A stretch of 64,000 nt of DNA from positions 30,172 through 94,171 of the forward strand of contig DATGGU010000172.1 of the NCBI GenBank assembly GCA_035308365.1, written 5' to 3'. The notes below the pieces were generated by a model that saw only the letters and a program-made list of their open reading frames with translations, did not search any database and was not told the DNA's origin. Positions within the stretch are counted from its first letter, which is position 1; every line of letters begins with the position of its first letter. A program made the position numbers and the translations under genes. This document shows positions 34,188 to 41,278 of this stretch, piece by piece. The DNA comes from PALSA-505 sp035308365 (GTDB lineage Bacteria > Actinomycetota > Actinomycetes > Streptosporangiales > Streptosporangiaceae).

Positions 34188-35064
34188 AGTGGTCGGAGCG
34201 GGCCTGATCGCCCACGTCCCGACGATCATGCTGCCGGCCGGGCAGCGGCTCGAACTCAACGAGGGCAAGGAGATCAGCCTGGTGCCCGGCCTGCGCAAGC
34301 TGCGTGCCGAGGCCTTTGAAGCGCTGGACTATGACACCGTCCTGGTCATCGACTCACACTGGAACACGACGGTCGAGTTCGTCGTCGCGGCCCAGGAGGT
34401 GCGGGCCGGGCTGTTCACCTCCGACGAGCTGCCCCGCGGGATGTGCCGGATCCCGTACGACTGGCGTGGCGACCCCGAGCTGGCCCATGCCATCGCCGGC
34501 CAGGCCGATGCGCACGGGACCTGGATCACGGCCATCGACGACCCATGGCTGCCGGTGTACTACGCCACCGTCAACCTGTGGGCCTTCCTGGGCCGTGGCC
34601 TGGACCGGCAGTGGCTCACGATCAGCACCGCGGCGCAGACCGGTGACACCGAGGATTTCAGGCGGGCCGGCCGGGCGATCGCGGCGGCCATCGACGCCAC
34701 CGACCGCAGGGTGCTCCTGGTGGCCTCCGGGGCGCTGTCGCACACGTTCTGGCCGCTGCGCGAACTGCGGGAGCACGAAGCCAGCGACCCGGCGCACATC
34801 AGGACGCCGCAGGCCCGGGAGGCCGACCTGCAGCGGATCGCCTGGCTGGAGGCCGGCGACCACGCCAAGGTGATCGAAACCATGCCGGAGTTCCTGACCG
34901 TCCGCCCGGAGGCGAAGTTCGCCCACTACCTGATGATGGTGGCGGCGCTCGGCTGGGACCGGGTGACCGCGCCGGGCCGCGCGTTCAGCGACTACGAGAA
35001 CTCGGTGGGCACCGGGCAGATGCACCTGTGGTTCGACCGCCCGCCGGGCGGCTGGACGGCCTGA
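34180..35064 (+). CDS. hpaD: Class III extradiol dioxygenase, 3,4-dihydroxyphenylacetate 2,3-dioxygenase-like
   Basis: A 294-aa LigB-superfamily enzyme that opens homoprotocatechuate or a similar catechol using Fe(II). Conserved features are GAGLIAHVPTIMLP at the N-terminus (metal His), DTVLVIDSHWNTTVEFV, and VASGALSHTFWPL. Length agrees with E. coli HpaD (about 283). ATG 34180 overlaps the dehydrogenase stop by 8 bp. Downstream, 3 bp separate it from the FAH-family gene, the usual next enzyme of the pathway. Substrate is inferred from context. Confidence 0.85.
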   Translation: MGEVVGAGLIAHVPTIMLPAGQRLELNEGKEISLVPGLRKLRAEAFEALDYDTVLVIDSHWNTTVEFVVAAQEVRAGLFTSDELPRGMCRIPYDWRGDPELAHAIAGQADAHGTWITAIDDPWLPVYYATVNLWAFLGRGLDRQWLTISTAAQTGDTEDFRRAGRAIAAAIDATDRRVLLVASGALSHTFWPLRELREHEASDPAHIRTPQAREADLQRIAWLEAGDHAKVIETMPEFLTVRPEAKFAHYLMMVAALGWDRVTAPGRAFSDYENSVGTGQMHLWFDRPPGGWTA

Positions 35065-35067
35065 CCC

Positions 35068-35916
35068 ATGGCTGAGTACCGGCGGATCCTCCTGGACGGC
35101 GCGGCCGTGCAGGTGATCAGGGAGGGTTCGGAGCTGGTCGCCGGGGATGGGCGCCGGGCGCCGGCTGCTACGGCGGTCCATCTGCCGCCGGTGACGCCGA
35201 CCAAGATCGTGGCCGTGCACCTCAACCACCGCAGCCGGGTCGCGGAGTTCCAGACGGCGCTGCCGCCCGCACCGACCTACTTTCACAAGCCGGTTTCCGC
35301 CCTTACGGGGCACGGGGGCGCCGTGGTCAGGCCTGCGGGGTGCAAATATCTCAACTACGAGGGCGAGGTGGCGATCGTGATCGGCCGCACCTGCCGGGGC
35401 GTTTCAATGGCCGCGGCGGGCGATTACATCGCGGGGTACACGATCGCCAACGACTTCGGGCTGCACGACTTCCGGGACACCGACGCGGGCTCGATGCTAC
35501 GGGTCAAGGGCTCGGACACGCTGGCGCCACTCGGGCCCGGTCTGGTCACCGGCTGGGTCTTCCACGGCAAGCGGCTGCGCACCTACGTCAACGGCGAGCT
35601 GGCGCAGGACGGGTCCACCGACGAGATGCGGTGGGACATGCACTACCTGGTGGCCGACATCGCCCGGACGATCACCCTGGTGCCCGGGGATGTGCTGCTG
35701 TCCGGAACGCCGGCCAACTCCCGGCCGGTCCAGCCGGGTGACGTGGTCGAGGTCGAGGTCGAGGGGCTGGGGCGGCTTACCAGCCACGTGGTGGCCGGGC
35801 CACTGCCGGTGTCCGCCGAGGTCGGCGCGCAGCCGTCGGAGAGCGAAGAGGTGCTGTCGACGGCGCTGGGCGGGGACTGGGAGTTCCGCGGCATCCGGCC
35901 GCCGCGCAGAGTCTGA
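35068..35916 (+). CDS. Fumarylacetoacetate hydrolase family protein (HpaG-like decarboxylase/isomerase)
   Basis: A 282-aa FAH-fold enzyme. It shows PTKIVAVHLNHRSRVAEF, PTYFHKPVSALTGHGG, NYEGEVAIVIGR (metal-binding Glu pair) and DTLAPLGPGLVTG, then VLLSGTPANSRPVQPGD. In the homoprotocatechuate route HpaG performs decarboxylation and isomerisation after the semialdehyde is oxidised. ATG 35068 starts 3 bp after the dioxygenase stop. Hydrolase activity on another ring-fission product is an alternative. Confidence 0.85.
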   Translation: MAEYRRILLDGAAVQVIREGSELVAGDGRRAPAATAVHLPPVTPTKIVAVHLNHRSRVAEFQTALPPAPTYFHKPVSALTGHGGAVVRPAGCKYLNYEGEVAIVIGRTCRGVSMAAAGDYIAGYTIANDFGLHDFRDTDAGSMLRVKGSDTLAPLGPGLVTGWVFHGKRLRTYVNGELAQDGSTDEMRWDMHYLVADIARTITLVPGDVLLSGTPANSRPVQPGDVVEVEVEGLGRLTSHVVAGPLPVSAEVGAQPSESEEVLSTALGGDWEFRGIRPPRRV

Positions 35917-35933
35917 GTTCTGGGGGTATCCCG

Positions 35934-37310
35934 GTGGATCTGCAGGACTGGGTGGGGCGCGCGGTCGGTGCGGTGCAGAGCTGGCAGGACAGGTATGGGC
36001 CGTTCGTGCCGCATCCCTCGCTGGCCGTGGACGGGGAGCGGTTCGACGCGGCGTTCGCCGTCTTCACCGGGCGGCTGCGGGAGAACTATCCCTACTTCCA
36101 CCCGTTCTACGCGGGGCAGATGCTCAAGCCGCCGCACCCGGCCGCGGTGGCCGGGTACCTGGCGGCGATGCTCATCAACCCGAACAACCATGCGCTGGAC
36201 GGCGGCCCGGCCACCTCGCGGATGGAGAAGGAGGTGGTGGGACGGCTCGCGGGCATGTTCGGCTTCACCGAGCATCTGGGGCATCTGACCAGCAGCGGCA
36301 CCATCGCCAACCTGGAGGCGCTGTGGCTGGCCAGGGAGCTGCACCCCGGGCTGGGCATCGCCTACAGCGCCGAGGCGCACTACACGCACGGGCGGATGTG
36401 CGGGGTGCTCGGCGTGCCTGGGACCGCCGTCTGCGTGGACGGGCGGGGGCGTCTCGATGTGGCCGCACTTGATGCGGTTCTGGCGACCGGGCGGATCGGG
36501 ACGGTGGTGGCGACGGCGGGGACCACGGGGCTCGGCGCGATCGACCCGGTGCACGAGGTGCTCGCCGTGGCCCGGCGGCACGGGGTGCGGGTACACGTGG
36601 ACGCGGCCTACGGGGGGTTCTTCACCCTGCTGGCGGGGCGGGACGACCGGGCCGGGCTGGACCCCGCGCCGTGGCGGGCCATCGCTTCGTGTGACTCGGT
36701 GGTCGTGGACCCGCACAAGCATGGGCTGCAGCCATACGGGTGCGGGGCGGTGCTGCTGCGGGATCCGTCGGTGGGGCGGTTCTACCAGCACGACTCGCCC
36801 TATACCTACTTCACCTCCGACGAGCTGCATCTCGGGGAGATCAGCCTGGAGTGCTCGCGGGCCGGGGCGGCGGCGGCTGCGCTGTGGCTGACCTTCGAGC
36901 TGCTGCCACCGGAGCCGGCCGGCGGCGACGGGCACGGCCTCGGGGAGGTGCTGGCGGCGGGGCGGCGGGCCGCGCTGGACTGGGCAGAGCTGCTGGCCGG
37001 GTCGTCGCTGCTGGAGCTGTACCAGGAGCCCGAGCTCGACATCGTCAGTTACTACCCGTCGGCGCGGGGGCTGGCGTCGATCGACGCGGCGTCGGCCCGG
37101 ATGCTGGCCGATGGGATGAACGCCAGCGAGCGGCCGGTGTTTCTCAGCACGCTGACCGTGACCGCGGATGCCTTCGGCCGCCGCCATCCCGGGGTGGCGG
37201 CCGACCGGGAGCAGGCCCGGATCCTGCGCAGCGTGCTGATGAAACCGGAGTCGGAGACCTACGTGGCCGAACTGCATGCCCGCGTGCAGGAGCTGGCCGC
37301 GGCCGGTTGA
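35934..37310 (+). CDS. PLP-dependent group II decarboxylase (aromatic-L-amino-acid decarboxylase-like)
   Basis: A 458-aa fold-type I enzyme. The Schiff-base Lys lies in VVVDPHKHGLQPYGCG; other markers are LTSSGTIANLEALWLA, ATAGTTGLGAIDPVHEV and VRVHVDAAYGGFFTLL (PLP-binding Asp). Group II decarboxylases act on tyrosine, DOPA, tryptophan, glutamate or diaminobutyrate. GTG 35934 is 17 bp after the FAH gene, so it belongs to the operon. With a catechol dioxygenase upstream, tyrosine or DOPA would make sense, but this is inference. Confidence 0.82.
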   Translation: MDLQDWVGRAVGAVQSWQDRYGPFVPHPSLAVDGERFDAAFAVFTGRLRENYPYFHPFYAGQMLKPPHPAAVAGYLAAMLINPNNHALDGGPATSRMEKEVVGRLAGMFGFTEHLGHLTSSGTIANLEALWLARELHPGLGIAYSAEAHYTHGRMCGVLGVPGTAVCVDGRGRLDVAALDAVLATGRIGTVVATAGTTGLGAIDPVHEVLAVARRHGVRVHVDAAYGGFFTLLAGRDDRAGLDPAPWRAIASCDSVVVDPHKHGLQPYGCGAVLLRDPSVGRFYQHDSPYTYFTSDELHLGEISLECSRAGAAAAALWLTFELLPPEPAGGDGHGLGEVLAAGRRAALDWAELLAGSSLLELYQEPELDIVSYYPSARGLASIDAASARMLADGMNASERPVFLSTLTVTADAFGRRHPGVAADREQARILRSVLMKPESETYVAELHARVQELAAAG

Positions 37311-37316
37311 GGGCGG

Positions 37317-37573
37317 TCAGCTCGCGGCGTATCGCCAGAAGTCGCGCATCCACTGCGGCGGGACGGTGCTGTCGGCGGCCACCTGGGTGAGCAGGATGGC
37401 GATCGTCCCGGTGGACGGCACGATGTGCGCCGAGGTCCCGGTGCCGCCGGCCCAGCCGTACCGCCCGGCACGTTCCACGGCCCGATGGCGGCGATGTCGG
37501 CCGAGCCGCCGAATCCCCACCCCTGGCCCTCCAGGAACAGCGCGCCGATCTCCCGCTGCGCCGCGCGGGCAGA
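37317..37573 (-). pseudogene. C-terminal fragment of a beta-lactamase-family serine hydrolase with a frameshift
   Basis: Two adjacent frames carry the last ~85 residues of a class C beta-lactamase-like esterase. REIGALFLEGQGWGFGGSAD to PWNVPG is in one frame (down to about 37462), and GRYGWAGGTGTSAHIVPSTG to RDFWRYAAS is in the next. A one-base loss near 37465 explains the switch. The SxxK and YxN catalytic regions are missing. It lies convergent to the decarboxylase gene, 7 bp after its stop. Confidence 0.8.
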
Positions 37574-37596
37574 ACTAACCGTATCGTCGGGGTGTG

Positions 37597-38220
37597 ATGC
37601 CTGACCGGCTGACACTGCCCGATCTGCCGAGGTTGCGCGGGGACCGGGTGATCCTGCGCGAGCATCGGGAACCGGACATCGATGACCGGCTGCGGTTCCC
37701 CGTCGACCCGGACGAAGAGGACTGCTACGGCTCGTCCTGGCGGCGGGAATGGGACGGCCGCCGCTATCACACCCGCGAAGATCTGACCGCCGGCAGCCGG
37801 CAGCCAGCCGAACCCGGCAGCTACACCTGGGCGGTCGAGCACGACGGCCATTGCATCGGCGGCGCCGGGCTGCGGGTGGACGCCGACCAGCACCGCGCCA
37901 CCTACACGGTGGGCCTGTTCGTCCCCGGCCTGCGCGGCCTGGGACTCGGCCGGGAAGTTACCCGGCTGGTGCTGCACTGGGCATTCACCGTGCTCGGCGT
38001 CCACCGCGTCGAACTGGAAGTGCTGGCCGGCAACAGCCGGGCCATCCGCTGCTATCTTGCCTGCGGGTTCCGGCCCGAGGGCATCCGCCGCGAGGCCGAA
38101 CTCTACCCGGACGGCTGGAAGGACTTCATCGTGATGGCCCTGCTGCAACCGGAGTACGTAGCCCTGGCCATGACCTCCCCGCAGATAGCCGGGGGTACCC
38201 GCTACGGTCAGGAGTCATGA
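37597..38220 (+). CDS. GNAT family N-acetyltransferase (RimJ/RimL type)
   Basis: A 207-aa acetyltransferase with the acetyl-CoA loop GLRGLGLGREVTRLVLHWAF (Q/RxxGxG/A) at about 115-125 and the C-terminal VLAGNSRAIRCYLACGF that is typical of RimL-like enzymes. ATG 37597 sits one codon after an in-frame GTG at 37594. The substrate is unknown; protein N-termini or small amines are both possible for the family. The gene replaces the 5' part of the neighbouring hydrolase remnant. Confidence 0.88.
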   Translation: MPDRLTLPDLPRLRGDRVILREHREPDIDDRLRFPVDPDEEDCYGSSWRREWDGRRYHTREDLTAGSRQPAEPGSYTWAVEHDGHCIGGAGLRVDADQHRATYTVGLFVPGLRGLGLGREVTRLVLHWAFTVLGVHRVELEVLAGNSRAIRCYLACGFRPEGIRREAELYPDGWKDFIVMALLQPEYVALAMTSPQIAGGTRYGQES

Positions 38221-38360
38221 TCGCCGCTGGAAGTGCCCCGGCGGCGGCATTCCGCCATCGCTGCCCACCAGAACCGTCCCGTCCGGCGTGCCGGCCCGCT
38301 GACCACGCACCTTTGCTGAAGACTTGCCGAAGGACGCTGGGTCCTTGCTGGATAAAATAG

Positions 38361-38375
38361 CTATCATTATGATAG
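38361..38375. promoter_or_regulatory. AT-rich palindrome upstream of the SPFH/Arc pair
   Basis: CTATCATTATGATAG is a 15-bp palindrome with 7-bp arms around a central base, in an AT-rich patch 61 bp before the SPFH start. The patch differs sharply from the surrounding GC-rich DNA. It is a good operator candidate for the Arc-type protein encoded downstream. Confidence 0.55.
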
Positions 38376-38436
38376 ATGGATATCTCTCGCGCCGGCAAGG
38401 CTACGGCGGATGGACACGTTAGCAAGGAGACGGCCG

Positions 38437-39357
38437 ATGGTCATGGCGCCCGCGACGGATTCCACACCTCGCACTCCGGACCTGGTCGAGCGCCGGGCCG
38501 CGTCGGCGCCTGGAATACCACTCCTGGCCCTGGGCATCCTGGGGCTCACGGTCGGGGGCATCCTGGTGGGCCTGGGCAGCTCGTCGAAGGGTGGGGCCGC
38601 GGGGAGCGAGGCCCTGATCGGCTCGTTGCTGCTGGCCGTGTCGTGGCTCCCGCTGGGGGGCCTGGTGCCGGTCCTGCCCGGCGAGGCCCGGGTCGTCCAG
38701 CTCTTCGGCAAGTACATCGGGACCGTTCGCGAACCCGGCATGCGTTGCGTGAACCCGTGGTCCCGCAAGCGCAAGGTGTCCACCCGGATCCGCAACCACG
38801 AGACGCCGCTGGCCAAGGTCAACGACCTGGACGGCAACCCGATCGAGATCGCCGCCGTGGTGGTCTGGCAGGTCGAGGACACGGCCAAGGCCATGTACGC
38901 CGTCGACAACTTCATCCAGTTCGTGGCCACCCAGGCCGAGACCGCGGTGCGGCACATCGCCACCAGCTACGCCTACGAGACCCACGGCAGCGGCCAGATG
39001 TCGCTGCGGGACAACGCCGACGAGATCACCCAGCGGCTGTCCGCCGAAATCCAGAACCGGGTGAAGTCGGCCGGCGTGCATATCATCGAATCGCGGCTGA
39101 CCCGGCTGTCCTACGCCGCGGAGATCGCCGGAGCCATGCTTCGGCGGCAGCAGGCGAACGCCGTCGTCGGCGCGCGGCAGCGGATCGTGGAAGGTGCGGT
39201 CGGCATGGTCCGGATGGCCCTCGACCGGCTGGAAGAAGAAGGCGTCGTCGAACTGGACGAGGAGCGGAAGGCGGCCATGGTCTCCAATCTCCTCGTGGTT
39301 CTTTGCAGCGAGCAAGCCACCCAGCAGGTCGTCAACACCGGCTCGCTCTACCAGTAA
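38437..39357 (+). CDS. SPFH/Band 7 domain membrane protein
   Basis: A 306-aa membrane-anchored scaffold protein. Two hydrophobic helices (about 28-52 and 65-90) precede the SPFH domain, which shows ARVVQLFGKYIGTVREPGM, NPIEIAAVVVWQVEDTAKA and SAEIQNRVKSAGVHIIESRL. A helical C-terminus (AMLRRQQANAVVGARQRIV) is typical of stomatin/prohibitin relatives. ATG 38437 lies 7 nt after AAGGAG; ATG 38410 has no such site. An Arc-type ORF follows in the same frame 12 bp after the TAA. Confidence 0.9.
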   Translation: MVMAPATDSTPRTPDLVERRAASAPGIPLLALGILGLTVGGILVGLGSSSKGGAAGSEALIGSLLLAVSWLPLGGLVPVLPGEARVVQLFGKYIGTVREPGMRCVNPWSRKRKVSTRIRNHETPLAKVNDLDGNPIEIAAVVVWQVEDTAKAMYAVDNFIQFVATQAETAVRHIATSYAYETHGSGQMSLRDNADEITQRLSAEIQNRVKSAGVHIIESRLTRLSYAAEIAGAMLRRQQANAVVGARQRIVEGAVGMVRMALDRLEEEGVVELDEERKAAMVSNLLVVLCSEQATQQVVNTGSLYQ

Positions 39358-39369
39358 GGACGGTGCACG

Positions 39370-39588
39370 ATCGCCGGGAGTGAGCGCAAGGGGATCCTGC
39401 TGCGGCTGGACCCGGCGGTACACGACGCCCTGGCCCGGTGGGCAGCGGACGAACTGCGCAGCACAAACGCCCAGATCGAGTTCCTGCTCCGCAAGGCGCT
39501 GACCGACGCCGGCCGCATGCCCGGCCACGCCGGCAAGATGCGCCGCCCCGGCCGGCCCAAGCGCTCGGGGACGCCCCAGGAGGCGTGA
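39370..39588 (+). CDS. Arc/ribbon-helix-helix-type small protein paired with SPFH, apparently without a canonical start codon
   Basis: About 72 residues: SERKGILLRLDPAVHDALARW and ELRSTNAQIEFLLRKAL, then a basic GKMRRPGRPKRSG tail. The LLRLDP strand plus two helices is the RHH fold of Arc-like DNA-binding proteins. The frame contains no ATG, GTG or TTG between the SPFH TAA (39355-39357) and the conserved strand. AAGGA at 39356-39360 lies 9 nt before ATC 39370 and 6 nt before ACG 39367, so one of these, a CTG at 39397, or stop read-through from SPFH must be used. It is easily missed by ORF finders. Confidence 0.7.
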   Translation: MAGSERKGILLRLDPAVHDALARWAADELRSTNAQIEFLLRKALTDAGRMPGHAGKMRRPGRPKRSGTPQEA

Positions 39589-39772
39589 CTCCGGGTCAGG
39601 GTTTCCAGATTTTCACTTCCTTACGGTGTCCCCTGACCACGTCCTCGCACGCCGCGTCCTGCACCCGGATCCGTTGTAACGACACCAGCCGGGCCGGAAA
39701 ATCACCGGCCAGTTTGCGGCTGCCGCGGTGTCTCAACCAGCAGAAGGCATCACAACGCAGTCTGGAGGACAC

Positions 39773-41245
39773 GTGAACACCGCGAGCAGACAGGACGCCG
39801 TGACCCGCGCCCAGGGCTGGGCCCTGGCGCTGGCGTCGGTGGCGTCGTTCATGGTCGTGCTGGACCTGCTGGTCGTGGCGACCGCGCTGAGCACGATACG
39901 CCGCGAGCTGGGCGCCTCGATCGGGCAGCTGGAGTGGACGGTCAACGCCTACACCCTGGCCTTCGCGGTGCTGCTGATGACCGCGGCCGCCGTGGGCGAC
40001 CGGTTCGGCAGGCGGCGGGTGTTCGCCGCCGGGCTGGGCGTGTTCGCCGCCGGCTCGGCGGCGTGCGCGCTGGCGCCCGGGGCCGGCGCGCTGATCGCGG
40101 CGCGCACCGTGCAGGGGGCCGGCGCCGCGATGGTCATGCCGCCGGCGCTGGCGCTGCTGAACGCGGCCGTCCCGCCGCAGCGCCGCGGCTGGGCGATGGG
40201 AATCTTCGGCTCGGTGACCGCCCTGGCGGTCGTGGTGGGACCGGTGCTGGGCGGCGCGATCACCCAGGGCCTCGCCTGGCAGTGGATCTTCTGGCTGAAC
40301 GTGCCGATCGCCTTGCTCACCATCCCGCTGGCGCTGCGCCACCTGGCGGAGAGTTACGGGCCGCGCGCCGCGCTGGACCTGCCCGGCGCGGCGCTGGCCA
40401 CCGGCGCGGCGCTCGGGCTGGTGTGGGGCCTGGTGCGCGGCAGCTCAGCCGGCTGGGCCAGCCCGGAGGTCAGCGGGACGCTCGCGGCGGGCGCGGCGCT
40501 GACGGTGGCGTTCGCCGGCTGGGAACTGCGTGCCCGCGCGCCGATGCTGCCGATGCGCCTGTTCGCCATCCGGGGATTCTCCGCGGGCAACGCCGCGATC
40601 TTCCTGGTGAACGCGTCGGTGACCGGGGCGGTCTTCTTCATGGCCCAGTTCTTCCAGGTCAGCCTCGGCCAGGATCCGCTTGACGCGGGGCTGCGGCTGC
40701 TGGCCTGGGGCGTGGCGCCAGTCCTGATCGCGCCGCGAGCGGGGCGGCTGGCCGACCGGATCGGCGACCGGCAACTGGTCGTCTCCGGACTGCTGCTGGT
40801 GGCCGCCGGGTTCGGCTGGATCGCCGCCATCGCCGCTCCCGGGCTGGCCTACCCCGCGTTCCTCGCACCGATGGTGCTCTCCGGCGCCGGGCTCGGCCTG
40901 ACCCTGCCCGCGGTCACCAAGGCCGTGGTCGGCTCGGTCCCGCCCGGTGACATCGGCAAGGCGTCGGGCTGCTTCAGCATGATGCGCCAGCTCGGCGGCG
41001 CGTTCGGGGTCGCGATCCAGGCCGCGGTGTTCGCCTCGGCCGGCGGCTACACCTCGGCCGCGGCGTTCAGCGCCGGGTTCACGCCGGCCATCGCGGCCGC
41101 GGCCGGCCTGGCCCTGGCCGGGGCCCTCGCCGGACTGGTCCTGCCGGGCCGGCCGGGCCGGGCACCGGACGCGCCAGCCGAGCGGTCGGCAACGTCCCAC
41201 CAGGCCAGGACCGCCGAAGCGGCAGCAGCCAGGCGGTCAGCATGA
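39773..41245 (+). CDS. MFS drug exporter, DHA2/EmrB-QacA family (14 TM)
   Basis: A 490-aa transporter with about 14 hydrophobic helices. DHA2 markers are SFMVVLDLLVVATALSTIRR (helix 1 motif D1-like), QLEWTVNAYTLAFAVLLMTA and GDRFGRRRVF (motif A). Motif C lies in LAVVVGPVLGGAITQGLAWQ. GTG 39773 follows TGGAGGACAC. No regulator is adjacent. The 3' end is 33 bp from the convergent GH27 gene. Such proteins export amphipathic drugs or metabolites with proton antiport. Confidence 0.9.
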   Translation: MNTASRQDAVTRAQGWALALASVASFMVVLDLLVVATALSTIRRELGASIGQLEWTVNAYTLAFAVLLMTAAAVGDRFGRRRVFAAGLGVFAAGSAACALAPGAGALIAARTVQGAGAAMVMPPALALLNAAVPPQRRGWAMGIFGSVTALAVVVGPVLGGAITQGLAWQWIFWLNVPIALLTIPLALRHLAESYGPRAALDLPGAALATGAALGLVWGLVRGSSAGWASPEVSGTLAAGAALTVAFAGWELRARAPMLPMRLFAIRGFSAGNAAIFLVNASVTGAVFFMAQFFQVSLGQDPLDAGLRLLAWGVAPVLIAPRAGRLADRIGDRQLVVSGLLLVAAGFGWIAAIAAPGLAYPAFLAPMVLSGAGLGLTLPAVTKAVVGSVPPGDIGKASGCFSMMRQLGGAFGVAIQAAVFASAGGYTSAAAFSAGFTPAIAAAAGLALAGALAGLVLPGRPGRAPDAPAERSATSHQARTAEAAAARRSA

Positions 41246-41278
41246 TCACGGTCCGGCCGCCGGCCGCCTCCGCAGGGT

